Notes: generated by a model not told the origin, from the sequence alone. Counted from the stretch's first letter, positions 43,325-52,000 are shown. The stretch is 64,000 bases of DNA from Isoptericola croceus (GCF_029382255.1 NZ_JARLLG010000003.1:1-64000); one strand, 5' to 3'. Made by a program: numbers and translations.

Positions 43325-44404
43325 TCAGTCGGCGGTCGGCTGCTTGTCCCTGGCGCGGCTGGGCTGCACCCGCTTCGGCTCGCCCGGCATCTTGGGGTAC
43401 TCGGGCGGGTAGGGCAGGTCACCCAGACCGTGCTCCTCCTCGTCGCGCCGTGCGAGCTCGAGCGCGGCGTCCAGGGAGCAGTTCAGTGCCGGGTCCCGAT
43501 CGGCGCGCAGCGGGGCGAACAGGTCCCCGCGCTCGGCGAACCGGGCGGGCACCGTCGCCACGGTGAAGTCGTCCGGATGGACCTCGCCGATCTCGTCCCA
43601 CTCCAGCGGCGTCGAGACGGTGGCGCGCGGGTTGGGCCGGATCGAGTAGGCCGATGCGATCGTCCGGTCGCGGGCCATCTGGTTGTAGTCGACGAAGATC
43701 TTCTCCCCGCGCTCCTCCTTCCACCACCGGGTGGTGACCTGCTCGGGCAGGCGCCGTTCCAGCTCACGTCCGATCGCGATGGTGGCGCGGCGGGCCTGGA
43801 CGAACGACCACCGCGGGGCCAGGGGGACGAACACGTGGATGCCACGGCCGCCGGAGGTCTTGGGGTGGCCGACGAGGTCGAGCTCGTCGAGCACCTCGCG
43901 CAGGTTCGGCGCGACAGCGGCCGCGTCGTCAAAGGTCGTGCCGGTCTGCGGGTCGAGGTCGATGCGCAGCTGGTCCACGGATTCCACGTCGTCGCGGCGC
44001 ACGGGCCACGGGTGGAACGTCAGGGTACCCATCTGGGCGGCCCACGCGACGACCGCCAGCTCGTGCGGGGCCACCTCGTCGGCCGTGCGTCCGCTCGGGA
44101 AGGCGATCCGGGCCGTCTCGAGCCACGTCGGCGCACCCTTCGGCACACGCTTCTGGTAGAAGGCGTCCCCGTGGCTGTCGGACCGGGTGGCCATCACCGC
44201 GCCCTCGAAGTACCCCTTCGGCCAGCGTTCCAGCGTCGTGGGCCGGTGCAGCAGCGCACCGAGGATCCCGTCGCCGATGCTCAGGAAGTACTCGACGACG
44301 TCCAGCTTGGTCAGACCGGCCTCGGCAAAGACGAGACGGTCCGCGCTGGAGATGCGCACAGTGCGCCCGGCGACGTCGAGCTCGACAGCGTTCGAGGAGG
44401 GCAT
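43325..44404 (-). CDS. LigD-type polymerase/primase domain protein
   Basis: 359 residues from ATG 44404. Archaeo-eukaryotic primase-type PolDom: GDGILGALLHRPTTLERWP, YQKRVPKGAPTW, DQLRIDLDPQTG (catalytic DxD), TSGGRGIHVFVPL, DYNQMARDRTIASAYS, STPLEWDEIG. Stand-alone; neither ligase nor phosphoesterase domain is fused. Such proteins fill gaps during non-homologous end joining. TAGCGT lies six bases before the ATG. Confidence 0.9.
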   Translation of the reverse strand: MPSSNAVELDVAGRTVRISSADRLVFAEAGLTKLDVVEYFLSIGDGILGALLHRPTTLERWPKGYFEGAVMATRSDSHGDAFYQKRVPKGAPTWLETARIAFPSGRTADEVAPHELAVVAWAAQMGTLTFHPWPVRRDDVESVDQLRIDLDPQTGTTFDDAAAVAPNLREVLDELDLVGHPKTSGGRGIHVFVPLAPRWSFVQARRATIAIGRELERRLPEQVTTRWWKEERGEKIFVDYNQMARDRTIASAYSIRPNPRATVSTPLEWDEIGEVHPDDFTVATVPARFAERGDLFAPLRADRDPALNCSLDAALELARRDEEEHGLGDLPYPPEYPKMPGEPKRVQPSRARDKQPTAD

Positions 44405-44410
44405 GGGGCC

Positions 44411-44416
44411 ACGCTA
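44411..44416 (-). promoter_or_regulatory. -10-like TAGCGT, leaderless spacing
   Basis: TAGCGT ends six bases before the polymerase-domain ATG; it overlaps the stop codon of the upstream AbiEi-like gene. Confidence 0.4.
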
Positions 44417-45049
44417 CGCCGAGCCGACCGGCAGCGCCGCTGCAGCTGACGGCCCTGCCAGGGCCGCCTCTGCGGCGTCGAGCAGCTCTCGAGCCCGGGG
44501 CCGCCCGACGGCGCGAGTCCGTCGCTCGAGGGAACGGCGCGCCCGCGACAGGTTGGCGCCGCCGCGGCGCGCCATCGCGAAGACGGCCGACAGCGGGTCG
44601 GGGACGTGCAGGACCAGCTCGACGACGGTCCGGTCCGGCCCGGTCACCGGCACCTGCGCCAGGTGGATCGTGTCGTGGTGCAGCAACGGTCCCTGCCAGA
44701 GCCGCGCGCCGGCGGGGCGGTCCGGCTGGTGCCGCCCTGCCGCGTACGTGAGGTCGAGCGCGTGGCCGTCGCCGTGCCCGGTGTGCACCCAGGCGGCGGT
44801 CCGTCCGGTGACGACGGCGCCCGTCGGGACCTCGGCCGCGAGCAGCCCGGCACGCACGTCGCGGTCGACCGGGGAGTCCGCCGGGCAGGCGGCGTCACCG
44901 CGGAGCACGTGCAGGTACCCGTCGCGGACGAGCGTCTGCCACGCCGCCGCGCCGCCGACGTCTGCGGGCCTCAGCACGGTGCGTGTCGCTCGTACCGGGG
45001 CGAGCAAGGCGCTCAGCGGCCCCTCCGCGAGCCGGGCGGGCAGAGCCAC
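44414..45049 (-). CDS. AbiEi antitoxin-like protein
   Basis: 211 residues from GTG 45049, with GGAGG five bases upstream. Winged-helix-like N-terminus (RTVLRPADVGGAAAWQTLVRDGYLHVLRGD), then the GAVVTGRTAAWVHTGHG segment typical of AbiEi/type IV antitoxin-like proteins, and a C-terminal helical part. No AbiEii nucleotidyltransferase partner is adjacent, so a working toxin-antitoxin pair is not shown. Ends nine bases before the polymerase-domain gene. Confidence 0.6.
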   Translation of the reverse strand: MALPARLAEGPLSALLAPVRATRTVLRPADVGGAAAWQTLVRDGYLHVLRGDAACPADSPVDRDVRAGLLAAEVPTGAVVTGRTAAWVHTGHGDGHALDLTYAAGRHQPDRPAGARLWQGPLLHHDTIHLAQVPVTGPDRTVVELVLHVPDPLSAVFAMARRGGANLSRARRSLERRTRAVGRPRARELLDAAEAALAGPSAAAALPVGSA

Positions 45050-45068
45050 GAGCACCTCCGAGGACGAC

Positions 45069-45119
45069 GACGGGCGGGGAGCGGGGTGCGAACGTAACGC
45101 ACCACGGTCCCCGCCCGTC
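45069..45119 (-). terminator. Strong terminator after the DUF349 gene
   Basis: GACGGGCGGGGA (45069-45080) pairs with TCCCCGCCCGTC (45108-45119), and an inner GGTGCG (45085-45090) with CGCACC (45098-45103), giving stacked stems of 12 and 6 pairs. Lies just past the DUF349 stop. Confidence 0.7.
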
Positions 45120-45170
45120 GAACCGAGAGGGTCCGCTGTGGACGACCGCGTCGTCCACAGCCCTCGACGA

Positions 45171-46691
45171 TCAGCCCCGGGAGTCCTCGGCCGCCTGGAC
45201 GACCTGCTCGAGCCAGGAACGGCGGGCCGCGATCGCCGTCTCCAGCTGCTCCACCGCGCGTCGGTCACCCGAGGCCTCGGCGGCGGCGAGCTCCGACTCG
45301 AGGCCGGCGATGGCGTCCTCCAGCTGGGCTGCCGCACCCTCGGCACGCGCCTGCGTCTCCGGGTTCGTGCGCTTCCAGCGGGCGTCCTCGGCGTCGCGCA
45401 CCGCGGTCTCGACCGCGCGCAGGCGGCCCTCCACCCGCTGGATGTCGCCACGCGGGACCTTGCCGGCGTCCTCCCAGCGGTCCTGGATGTCACGCAGGGC
45501 CGCCTTCGCCGACGCGAGGTCGGTGACGGGCAGGAGAGCCTCGGCCTCGACGAGCAGCTTCTCCTTGGCCTTGAGGTTCTCGCCGTACTCGGCGTCGATG
45601 GCGGCGTTCGCCTCGTCGCGCGCCCCGAAGAACGCGTCCTGGGCCGCCCGGAACCGGGCCCAGAGTGCGTCGTCGTCCTTGCGGTTGGCCCGGCCGGCGG
45701 CCTTCCACTGCGTCATCAGGTCCCGGTAGGCACCCGCCGTGGCTCCCCAGTCGGTCGAGTGCTGCAGCGACTCCGCCTCGGCCACCAGCCGCTCCTTGGC
45801 GGCCTTCGCGGAGGCGTTGCGCTGCTCCAGCTCGGCGAAGAAGTGGCGGCGTTCACGGTCGAACGCGGTGCGCGCATGGCTGAACCGCTTCCAGAGCGAC
45901 TCCTCGGTGGGCCGGTCGATGCGAGGACCGTGCCGCTGAGCGTCCTTCCAACGGTCCAGCAGACCGCGCAGCTCCTCGCCCGCAGGCCGCCACTGCATCT
46001 TCGACGGATCCGTCCCCGCGATCGCCTCGGCTGCCTCGACGATGGCGGTCCGGGCCTCGACCGCACGGTCCTTGGCCGCGGCGCGCTCCGCGTCGAGCTG
46101 CTTGCGGCGCTCCGTGGCGCGCTCCTGCAGTCCTTCCACCCTCGTCCGCAACGCGTCGAGGTCACCGACGGCCGCAGGTTCCGCGGTCTCCTCGGAGAGC
46201 TTGGCCAGGGTCTGGTCGATCTCGCGCACGGACAGGTCCGCGCTGTCGAGACGGGTCTCGAACAGGGTGACCTTGGCGGCGAGGTCGAGGTAGCGCCGCA
46301 CGTAGAGGCTCAGCGCCTCGTCGGTGGACACGCCCGGGTACTGCCCGACGCTCCGCTCGCCCGCGTTCTCTCTCACGTAGACCGTGCCGTCGTCGTCGAC
46401 CCGTCCGAATCCTGCGGCACGCGCCTCGTCCGCCGCGTCGTGGACGACGGGTGCCACCGGCGTCACGGGCGCGGCCGGCGCCACGGAGGCAGCCGGGCTG
46501 GTCGGCGGCTTGGGGCGGCGCAGGGCGGACGGCTTGGGAGCCCCGGGCCTGGGCGGTGCGGGCTGCGCGGACGGTGCCCGCTGGGGCTCCTGGCCGCCCG
46601 CCGGTTCGGTGCGAGGAGTTGCGGCCTGCTCCTGCTCGGCGGGGTCCTCGACGTGGTCGGGTCCGTTCGAGCCGGGGATGCTCTCGCTCAC
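45171..46691 (-). CDS. DUF349 domain-containing protein
   Basis: 506 residues from GTG 46691, overlapping the cyclophilin stop. N-terminal 110 residues Pro/Ala-rich and disordered, then VYVRENAGERSVGQYP and several helical DUF349 units (patterns such as DLMTQWKAAGRANRKDDDALWARFRAAQDAFF and RDIQDRWEDAGKVPR), forming a long coiled coil, with a C-terminal helix pair. Cytoplasmic. Function of the family is unclear. Co-transcribed with the cyclophilin. Confidence 0.85.
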   Translation of the reverse strand: MSESIPGSNGPDHVEDPAEQEQAATPRTEPAGGQEPQRAPSAQPAPPRPGAPKPSALRRPKPPTSPAASVAPAAPVTPVAPVVHDAADEARAAGFGRVDDDGTVYVRENAGERSVGQYPGVSTDEALSLYVRRYLDLAAKVTLFETRLDSADLSVREIDQTLAKLSEETAEPAAVGDLDALRTRVEGLQERATERRKQLDAERAAAKDRAVEARTAIVEAAEAIAGTDPSKMQWRPAGEELRGLLDRWKDAQRHGPRIDRPTEESLWKRFSHARTAFDRERRHFFAELEQRNASAKAAKERLVAEAESLQHSTDWGATAGAYRDLMTQWKAAGRANRKDDDALWARFRAAQDAFFGARDEANAAIDAEYGENLKAKEKLLVEAEALLPVTDLASAKAALRDIQDRWEDAGKVPRGDIQRVEGRLRAVETAVRDAEDARWKRTNPETQARAEGAAAQLEDAIAGLESELAAAEASGDRRAVEQLETAIAARRSWLEQVVQAAEDSRG

Positions 46692-47476
46692 TGGGTCTCA
46701 ACTCCTTCGATGATGACGGGGCTGGCCGGGGAGCCGTCGGCGGCTCCGTCGGTCGTGCCCGCGTCAGCGACTGCCTGGACCGTGTCCAGGCCGGACGTCA
46801 CGGTGCCGAGCACCGTGTACCCGCCGGCGGCGTCGGACGGGATGGTGGAATCCTCGTAGACGAGGAAGAACTGTGAACCCATGGAAGCGCCGTCGCCGCC
46901 CCGGCGTGCCATCGCCAGGGTTCCCGCCGGGTAGACGTCGGCGGTGGGCGCGTTCTCGATCGGGCCGTAGGCGTAGCCAGGCCCGCCTGTGCCGCTGGCT
47001 GTCGGGTCGCCGCACTGCAGCACGTGGATGCCCTGGGTGACCAGGCGGTGGCATGCCGTGGCGTCGAAGTAGCTGGCCCGTGCCAGGGAGACGAAGCTCG
47101 CGACCGCCTGGGGAGCCTGCTGTCCGTCGAGCTCGAGACCGATCGTCTCGGTCGAACCGTCGACGCACAGGTCGAGTGACGCGGTCCAGGTGCGCCCTTC
47201 GGCAGCGGAGGGGTCGGGCAGGTCGCCGCCGTCGCGCGGGTCGGTCGAGACCGGTGAGCACCCGGTCCCGGTCGCTCCGGTGTCGACCGCGGAGTCGTCG
47301 GACCGTGCCGAGGACAGGCCCGCGACGAGCGCGGTACCCGCGGCCAGCGCGAAGACGGCCAGGATCGCGACGAGCACACCGACGCGTCGGCGGCGATCGC
47401 GCTTGTCGCGCTGCCGCTCGTCCCACTTCGCCTGACGCTTGCGGGCGTACTCGCGCTCACGCTTGCTGGGCGCCAC
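46688..47476 (-). CDS. Membrane-anchored cyclophilin-type peptidyl-prolyl isomerase
   Basis: 262 residues from GTG 47476. Basic cytoplasmic N-terminus (SKREREYARKRQAKWDERQR), one transmembrane helix (VGVLVAILAVFALAAGTALVAGL), and an outside cyclophilin domain with ATACHRLVTQGIHVLQCGDP (catalytic Arg), GTLAMARRG and GSQFFLVYED. Aids folding of exported proteins. Same place as M. tuberculosis ppiB (Rv2582), after relA. Confidence 0.9.
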   Translation of the reverse strand: MAPSKREREYARKRQAKWDERQRDKRDRRRRVGVLVAILAVFALAAGTALVAGLSSARSDDSAVDTGATGTGCSPVSTDPRDGGDLPDPSAAEGRTWTASLDLCVDGSTETIGLELDGQQAPQAVASFVSLARASYFDATACHRLVTQGIHVLQCGDPTASGTGGPGYAYGPIENAPTADVYPAGTLAMARRGGDGASMGSQFFLVYEDSTIPSDAAGGYTVLGTVTSGLDTVQAVADAGTTDGAADGSPASPVIIEGVETQ

Positions 47477-47617
47477 CGTCGCTCGTCCCCTCTCGATCCG
47501 TGCTCGCACGCACGGAACCGTGCGCGTGCGACAGTCTAGGGCTCGCAGCGCCGGCCAACCGCCCGAGCGTCCCGGCGTGGAGCCCGGCGCGCGACCGACA
47601 GCCTCGCGCGGTGCCGT

Positions 47618-47623
47618 TACGGT
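47618..47623 (+). promoter_or_regulatory. -10-like TACGGT, leaderless spacing
   Basis: TACGGT ends six bases before the ATG of the MBL gene; CCGACA at 47595-47600 is a fair -35 at 17 bases. Confidence 0.55.
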
Positions 47624-47629
47624 AGCGGC

Positions 47630-48358
47630 ATGGACGTGCACGTGGTCGTCGCCCCGGTCTTCGGGACCAACTGCTGCCTCGTGGTCGCGGACGTCGAGCA
47701 GCCGGACGGCCGCCGCGACTGCGTCGTGGTCGACGCAGGCGCCGGCACGGCCGAGGGCGTGGCGCGCGTCGTCGACGAGCTCGGCCTCGTCCCGCGCGCG
47801 GTGCTGGCCACGCACGGGCACGTCGACCACACCTGGGACGCCGCGGCGGTCTGCGACCGGTACGACGTCCCGCTCCGGCTCCACGCCGCCGACGCGTACC
47901 GCATCGCCGACCCGTTCGGCACGATCGGCCTCGGTCACTACGCCGGCGGTCCGGCTGCAGCTCTCAGCGAGGCGCTCGCCCAGGCGCTGTCCGACTTCGG
48001 CCGCACGCCGCGCGACTACCAGGCGCCGATCGAGATCGAGACCTTCGACGGGGACACGGCCGAGCTCGTGGCCGGTGACGTGCGACTGCGCGCTCTGCAC
48101 GCGCCCGGGCACACGGAGGGCTCCACGCTGTACGTCGTGGCCGGTGGCGCACGCGCGGGTGTCGTGCTCAGCGGCGACGTGCTCTTCGCCGGTGGAGTCG
48201 GTCGCACCGACCTGCCCGGCGCGGACGTCGACGCGATGCTCGCCACGCTGCGCGGCGTCGTCTCCGGCCTCGACCCGGCGCTGGACGTCGTGCCCGGCCA
48301 CGGGCCGACCACCACCGTGCGCCACGAGCTGGCGACCAACCCGTTCCTCGGTGGCTGA
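47630..48358 (+). CDS. MBL-fold metallo-hydrolase (glyoxalase II-like)
   Basis: 242 residues. Metallo-beta-lactamase metal motif ATHGHVDHTWD, later His in HAPGHTEGSTLYV, Asp in LSGDVLFAGGVGRTDLPG and final His in VVPGHGPTTT. Relative of Rv2581c, which has the same neighbours. Hydrolyses a thioester or related bond; substrate not shown. Confidence 0.88.
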   Translation: MDVHVVVAPVFGTNCCLVVADVEQPDGRRDCVVVDAGAGTAEGVARVVDELGLVPRAVLATHGHVDHTWDAAAVCDRYDVPLRLHAADAYRIADPFGTIGLGHYAGGPAAALSEALAQALSDFGRTPRDYQAPIEIETFDGDTAELVAGDVRLRALHAPGHTEGSTLYVVAGGARAGVVLSGDVLFAGGVGRTDLPGADVDAMLATLRGVVSGLDPALDVVPGHGPTTTVRHELATNPFLGG

Positions 48359-48412
48359 CGCACGCACGGGCGGCGTCCGCAGCACGGTCCGGGATCTGGG
48401 AAGATCGGGCGC

Positions 48413-49795
48413 ATGGCTCGCATCTCGCCGCTCTCCGGCTTCCCTGAATGGCTCCCTGACGGTCGCGTCGTGGAGCAGCACGTCCTGGACGTGCTGCGCC
48501 GCACCTTCGAGCTTCACGGGTTCGCCGGGATCGAGACGCGCGCGGTCGAGCCGTTGGACCAGCTGTTGCGCAAGGGGGAGACCTCCAAGGAGGTCTACGT
48601 GCTGCGCCGGCTGCAGGACGAGGTCGCGACCTCGGAGGGTGACGCCGCCTCGGCAGGCTCGCCGCGCTCCGAGAAGCAGCTCGGCCTGCACTTCGACCTG
48701 ACGGTCCCCTTCGCTCGGTACGTCCTGGAGAACGCGGGCAGGCTCGCGTTCCCGTTCAAGCGCTACCAGATCCAGAAGGTCTGGCGCGGCGAGCGCCCCC
48801 AGGACGGCCGGTTCCGCGAGTTCTGCCAGGCCGACATCGACGTGGTGGGAGCCGGTGAGCTGCCCTACCACTTCGAGGTCGAGCTGCCGCTGGTCATGGC
48901 CGAGGCGCTCGGTGCACTGCGCGAGATCGGGGTGCCGGAGGTCCGCGTGCTGGTCAACAACCGCAGGGTCGCCGAGGGCTTCTACCGCGGACTCGGGATC
49001 GAGGACGTCGAGGGCGTGCTGCGGCAGATCGACAAGCTGGACAAGATCGGGCCGGACCGGGTGGCCGAGCTCCTGGTGGCTGAGCAGGGCGCCACGCCGC
49101 AGCAGGCCGGGGCGTGCCTCGACCTCGCGGCGATCAGCGGTGCCGACGTCGCGGTGATCGAGCGGGTCCGTGCGCTCGCCGACCGGCACGGCGCCTGCAC
49201 CGAGCTGCTCGAGACCGGGCTGAGCGAGCTCTCCGCCCTGATCGAGGCGGCGTCGACGCGGGCGCCCGGCGTGGTGGTGGCCGACCTGAAGATCGCGCGC
49301 GGGCTCGACTACTACACGGGCTCGGTCTACGAGACGGTCCTGGTCGGGCACGAGGAGCTCGGCTCCATCTGCTCGGGCGGCCGGTACGACACCCTCGCCT
49401 CCGACGGCAAGAACACCTATCCAGGTGTCGGGCTGTCGATCGGTGTCTCCCGCCTCGTCTCCCGGCTGCTGTCCGCCGGTCTGCTCACCGCGACGCGCGG
49501 CGTGCCGACGGCCGTGCTGGTCGCCGTCTCGGACGAGGAGTCCCGAGCAGCGTCGGACGCGGTAGCTGCCGCACTGCGTGCGCGAGGTGTCCCGACGGAC
49601 GTGGCGCCGTCGGCGGCGAAGTTCGGCAAGCAGATCAAGTACGCGGACCGGCGTGGTATCCCGTTCGTCTGGTTCCCCGGCGACGAGCACCAAGTCAAGG
49701 ACATCCGCTCGGGCGAGCAGGTCGAGGCCGACCCGGCGACGTGGCATCCCGCTGCCGCCGACCTGTGGCCGCGGGTCGTGCCCGCCGGGGAGTGA
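48413..49795 (+). CDS. hisS: Histidine-tRNA ligase
   Basis: 460 residues from ATG 48413, which follows GAAGAT by seven bases. Class II motifs: FDLTVPFARYV, QIQKVWRGERPQDGRFREFCQADIDVVG (motif 2), histidine-specific RGLDYYTGSVYET, GGRYDTL, GVGLSIGVSRL (motif 3), and a C-terminal anticodon domain. Ends 25 bases before the convergent VOC gene. Confidence 0.95.
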   Translation: MARISPLSGFPEWLPDGRVVEQHVLDVLRRTFELHGFAGIETRAVEPLDQLLRKGETSKEVYVLRRLQDEVATSEGDAASAGSPRSEKQLGLHFDLTVPFARYVLENAGRLAFPFKRYQIQKVWRGERPQDGRFREFCQADIDVVGAGELPYHFEVELPLVMAEALGALREIGVPEVRVLVNNRRVAEGFYRGLGIEDVEGVLRQIDKLDKIGPDRVAELLVAEQGATPQQAGACLDLAAISGADVAVIERVRALADRHGACTELLETGLSELSALIEAASTRAPGVVVADLKIARGLDYYTGSVYETVLVGHEELGSICSGGRYDTLASDGKNTYPGVGLSIGVSRLVSRLLSAGLLTATRGVPTAVLVAVSDEESRAASDAVAAALRARGVPTDVAPSAAKFGKQIKYADRRGIPFVWFPGDEHQVKDIRSGEQVEADPATWHPAAADLWPRVVPAGE

Positions 49796-49820
49796 CGCGG
49801 CGGAGTGACGTCGTCCCGCC

Positions 49821-50202
49821 TCATTCCTCGATGAGGGAGCACGTTGCCCGCCGGATCGGCGAACCACGCGATCGTGGGGCCTTCCGCGGGCTCGGTGCTG
49901 CGCAGGATCCCGTCGTCGTCCTGGGGGAACTCCGGATAGCGCAGGAGCTCCACCCCGTGGCCGGCCAGCTCGCCGGCCGCTGCCGCGACGTCGGGCACGA
50001 CGAGGTTGAGGATCGTGAAGGTCGCGGGGGAGTGGTCCTGGCCCCTGGGGTAGACGAAGACGGGCGAGCCGCCGGTGACGTCGAGCTCGAGGCCCATGGG
50101 GTTTCGTCGCACGGTGAGCCCGAGGGTGTCGCGGTAGAAGGCTTCGGCGGTGTCGAGGTCGTCGGCGGAGAAGCCGCTGAAGGCGGAGAGCGTGCTGACC
50201 AT
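49821..50202 (-). pseudogene. VOC (glyoxalase/bleomycin-resistance) family gene with frame change at its 3' end
   Basis: ATG 50202 follows AGGAGCA. The frame gives a normal VOC protein: FSADDLDTAEAFYRDTLGLTV, LNLVVPDVAAAAGELAGHGVE, TIAWFADPAGNVL. Homologues end GNVLSLIEE-stop; here that ending (SLIEE, stop at 49821) is in another frame. A shift at about 49839 (one base too many or two too few) makes the literal frame run 400 bases into antisense hisS. Either a sequencing error or a recent mutation. Without the shift the protein would be about 127 residues, a normal single VOC domain. Confidence 0.65.
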
Positions 50203-50309
50203 GATCTGCTCCTGGGATCGTGCGGACCGGCGGGCGTGCCGGTCTCCTCCAGGGTGGACGGGGCGCCGGTGCCGGAATCATCGGCGCCCCGGGGGGATTG
50301 ACCCTGCGG

Positions 50310-50325
50310 TCGAACATGTGTTCGA
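50310..50325. promoter_or_regulatory. LexA (SOS) box
   Basis: TCGAACATGTGTTCGA is a perfect match to the actinobacterial LexA consensus TCGAAC-N4-GTTCGA. It lies eight bases before the ATG of the radical SAM gene, and 108 bases from the divergent VOC start. The M. tuberculosis homologue Rv2578c is reported as LexA-controlled (recalled). Confidence 0.85.
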
Positions 50326-50333
50326 CTACCTCC

Positions 50334-51968
50334 ATGAGGTGGGACGGGCAGGCGGTCGGGGCCGACGACGGGGCGCTCCCGGGGCTCGAGCGCACGGGCC
50401 TGGCCCGCCTGGGTCTCGTGCGCAGCGTGAGGACCCCGGACTTCGCAGGGATCACGTTCCACGAGGTGCTGTCCAAGAGCGCCCTGTCGAAGGTGCCGGC
50501 CGCCTCGCGGATGCCGTTCCGGTGGACGGTCAACCCGTACCGGGGGTGCAGCCACGCCTGCCGATACTGCCTGAGCCCGGAGACGCTGGTCCTGATGGCG
50601 GACGGCCGGCACAAGCCGATCCGCGATGTCCACGTCGGTGACCAGATCGTCGGGACCGAGCTCGACGGCACGTGCCGGCGCTATGTCTCGACGGAGGTCC
50701 TCGCGAGATGGCCCACGGTCAAGAGGGCGTTCCGGATCACCCTGGCCGACGGGACGCAGCTGGTGGCGAGCGGCGACCATCGCTTCCTCACGTCCGGTCG
50801 GGGCTGGAGGCACGTGGCGCCCGGCGTGCCCGGGCTGCGTCGTCCGTACCTCACGACGGCCGACGCGCTCGTGGGGTTCGGCATCGGCGGACCGGCGTCA
50901 GCGGCGCCGCGCGATGCCCGCACGTCCGTCCTCGGCACGCCGATCGAGGCATCGGCGGACCTGGGTGTCGTGCTCGTCGAGGACCTCGGGTCCGAGCAGG
51001 ATCTGATCGACATCACGACCGGTACCGGCGACTTCGTGGCCAACGGCGTGATCAGTCACAACTGTTTCGCGCGGCCGACGCACGAGTACCTCGACCTGGA
51101 CGCCGGACGGGACTTCGACGCCGAGGTCGTCGTGAAGATGAACGTCGACGAGGTGCTCCGTGCCGAGCTGGCCAAGCCGTCGTGGCGCCGTGAGACCGTC
51201 GCCCTCGGTACGAACACCGACCCCTACCAGCGCGCTGAGGGGCGCTACCGGCTCATGCCCGGGATCATCGCCGCGCTCGCGGAGTCGAGCACACCGTTCT
51301 CGATCCTCACCAAGGGCACGCTGCTACGACGTGACCTGCACCTCCTCGTCGACGCGGCCCAGCGGGTGGAGGTCGGCCTCGGGGTGTCGCTGGCCTTCGC
51401 GGACGCCGAGCTGCAGCAGGCGGTCGAACCGGGCACCCCTACGCCTCGGGCGCGGTTGGACCTCGTCCGGGCGGTGCGCGACGCCGGCCTGCCGTGCGGC
51501 GTGATGATCGCGCCCGTCCTGCCGTGGCTCACGGACTCCACCGATCACCTGCGCCGCCTGCTGGACGCCGTCTCCGACGCCGGGGCGACCGGCGTCACGG
51601 TCGTCCCGCTGCACCTCAAGCCCGGCACGCGCGAGTGGTACCTGCAGTGGCTCGAACGCGACCACCCGCACCTCGTCGCCGGGTACGGCCGGGTCTTCGC
51701 CCGCGGTACCTACGCCCTGAAGGGATATCGGGAGTGGCTGTGGAACCGTGTCCGGCCGCTGCTCGACGAGCGCGGGTTCGGCGTGTCGGGGCATCGCTCG
51801 GGATCCGGGGCGACGGGTCGGGCAGGTGAGCTCCGCCCGCACGACGAGGGGGACTACCCCGCGGGGGCGATGGTCGAACCGCCTGCCGGTGGCGCGGTGG
51901 TGGGCATGCCGCGCGACGGCGGCGGGATCGAGGTGGCCGGAAGCGACGTCGAGCAGGTGCTGTTCTGA
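50334..51968 (+). CDS. Rv2578c family radical SAM protein containing a mini-intein
   Basis: 544 residues as translated, 379 after splicing. ATG 50334 gives MRWDGQAV, as in Rv2578c. Radical SAM cluster motif CxxxCxxC (GCSHACRYC, Cys72, 76, 79) is interrupted at the third Cys by a 165-residue intein; splicing restores CRYC-FARPTHEYLDLD. Downstream VALGTNTDPYQRAEGRYRLMPGI, FSILTKGTLLRRD, APVLPWLTDS, VVPLHLKPGTREWYLQWL are typical of the family. A perfect LexA box directly precedes the gene, so it should be DNA-damage induced. Function probably repair-related, not proven. Confidence 0.93.
   Translation: MRWDGQAVGADDGALPGLERTGLARLGLVRSVRTPDFAGITFHEVLSKSALSKVPAASRMPFRWTVNPYRGCSHACRYCLSPETLVLMADGRHKPIRDVHVGDQIVGTELDGTCRRYVSTEVLARWPTVKRAFRITLADGTQLVASGDHRFLTSGRGWRHVAPGVPGLRRPYLTTADALVGFGIGGPASAAPRDARTSVLGTPIEASADLGVVLVEDLGSEQDLIDITTGTGDFVANGVISHNCFARPTHEYLDLDAGRDFDAEVVVKMNVDEVLRAELAKPSWRRETVALGTNTDPYQRAEGRYRLMPGIIAALAESSTPFSILTKGTLLRRDLHLLVDAAQRVEVGLGVSLAFADAELQQAVEPGTPTPRARLDLVRAVRDAGLPCGVMIAPVLPWLTDSTDHLRRLLDAVSDAGATGVTVVPLHLKPGTREWYLQWLERDHPHLVAGYGRVFARGTYALKGYREWLWNRVRPLLDERGFGVSGHRSGSGATGRAGELRPHDEGDYPAGAMVEPPAGGAVVGMPRDGGGIEVAGSDVEQVLF
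50568..51062 (+). other. Mini-intein (165 residues) within the radical SAM gene
   Basis: Begins with Cys (CLSPETLVLMADG, block A), has block B around ASGDHRFLTSG, block F/G DLIDITTGTGDFVANGVISHN, and is followed by Cys+1 of the host. Catalytic residues all present: Cys1, block B His, penultimate His, terminal Asn, +1 Cys. No homing endonuclease domain, so it can splice but not spread alone. Inserted at an active-site cysteine of the host. Confidence 0.92.
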
Positions 51969-52000
51969 GCAGTCAGCCGAACCAGTTCAGCGCGCGGCCG

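Noticed and set aside
44414-45049. Complete AbiE-type toxin-antitoxin system
   Set aside because: Only the AbiEi-like part is present; the neighbouring genes are not nucleotidyltransferase toxins.
44187-46859. Long forward open frame opposite the polymerase, AbiEi-like and DUF349 genes
   Set aside because: Composition is antisense-like and it contradicts three well-supported reverse genes.
49417-49820. C-terminal extension of the VOC protein
   Set aside because: Sequence is antisense to hisS and the family-typical ending is present in the adjacent frame, so the extension is an artefact of the frame change.
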